From the NCBI GenBank assembly GCA_022712835.1, contig JAFLJU010000375.1, positions 1-5,905 of the forward strand: a stretch of 5,905 nt of DNA. The letters are read 5' to 3'. The DNA comes from Desulfobacteraceae bacterium. GTDB taxonomy: Bacteria; Desulfobacterota; Desulfobacteria; Desulfobacterales; Desulfobacteraceae. The number at the start of each line of letters is the position of its first letter. Positions within the stretch are counted from its first letter, which is position 1. Below, one piece after another: positions 5,557-5,905 of this stretch. Both the position numbers and the translations under genes were made by a program. The notes under the pieces were generated by a model. The model made no database searches and was not told the origin of the DNA. It worked only from the letters and a program-made list of their open reading frames with translations.

Positions 5557-5562
5557 AAAAAC

Positions 5563-5905
5563 GTGAAAATAGTTTCCATCGCCATAAGCAAGAAAAAAGG
5601 CACTATCAAAACCTGCGTGGACCAGGCGGAGCTTGTCGAAAACCATGGCATAAAAGAGGATGCCCATGCAGGAGACTGGCACCGGCAAATAAGTTTGTTA
5701 TCGGCTGAAAGCATCGAAAAGGTCAGCACAGAAGAGTTTAAACTTAATTTTGGTGATTTTGCCGAAAATATCGCCACCACCGGGGTTGACTGGAAGTTAC
5801 AGCCCATCGGCCAGCGGGTACGTCTTGGACAGGATGCCCTGGTTGAAATGACCCAAATCGGGAAAGAATGCCATAAAAAATGTGCCATCTATTACCGCAC
5901 AGGGG
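5563..5905 (+). CDS. MOSC domain-containing protein (3' end outside window)
   Basis: The first 114 residues of a small MOSC-domain protein, open to the window edge. MOSC domains are sulfur-carrier folds tied to molybdenum-cofactor sulfuration or metal-sulfur handling. Stand-alone bacterial forms of this type often occur near molybdopterin genes or fused to MogA-like domains. Recognisable parts are the opening strand IVSIAISKKKGT, the block HGIKEDAHAGDWHRQISLL (28-46), FGDFAENIATTG (63-74), and the start of the conserved Cys region, GKECHKKCAIYYRTG, with Cys103 and Cys107. The family usually continues with a Gly-Asp-Cys segment just past the edge. GTG at 5563 is preferred because relatives start with this strand. 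The frame stays open back to a TAG at 5449, and ATG 5482 would add 27 hydrophobic residues unlike the family. Whether a MogA-type domain follows cannot be seen. Confidence 0.9.
   Translation, partial: MKIVSIAISKKKGTIKTCVDQAELVENHGIKEDAHAGDWHRQISLLSAESIEKVSTEEFKLNFGDFAENIATTGVDWKLQPIGQRVRLGQDALVEMTQIGKECHKKCAIYYRTG

Noticed and set aside
5547..5888. 113-residue minus-strand ORF opposite the MOSC gene
   Set aside because: The + strand frame has clear MOSC motifs across the whole region; the antisense frame has none.

Overview
The window reads like a chromosomal segment of an anaerobic deltaproteobacterium, most likely a sulfate reducer of the Desulfobacterales. This is an impression from protein wording, moderate G+C and frequent TTG/GTG starts; no marker gene proves it. 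It holds six protein genes, two of them cut by the window edges. No tRNA, rRNA, CRISPR array, insertion sequence or origin was seen.

Left block, + strand (1-2990). The 3' part of a TgpA-like membrane transglutaminase overlaps by 4 bp a MutY-type adenine DNA glycosylase, whose C-terminal domain carries a complete Nudix box. After a 43-bp gap comes a cation diffusion facilitator with a His/Asp metal site. The first two genes look translationally coupled. The transporter has its own ribosome-binding site and may or may not share the transcript.

Middle block (2991-4718). A short leader with small inverted repeats precedes an ECF-type sigma factor on the + strand, with no anti-sigma gene after it. 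Convergent to it, and overlapping its 3' end by 41 bp, is a minus-strand gene for a six-helix membrane protein with a HAMP domain and only the first part of an HD-GYP phosphodiesterase domain. The HD-GYP similarity stops almost exactly where the sigma ORF ends. This suggests a rearrangement that removed the catalytic part of the receptor and possibly the anti-sigma gene.

Right block (4719-5905). Upstream of the truncated receptor, on the same strand, lies a gene for a small exported protein with six cysteines and a consensus Shine-Dalgarno site; its family is not recognised. Across a 314-bp divergent spacer, a MOSC-domain protein gene (molybdenum-cofactor/sulfur-carrier type) begins on the + strand and runs off the end. 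An extended -10 promoter candidate and a competing in-frame ATG precede it.

No clearly new multi-gene system is visible. The points most worth following are the sigma/receptor junction, the unknown cysteine-rich exported protein beside the receptor remnant, and the MutY-Nudix architecture.
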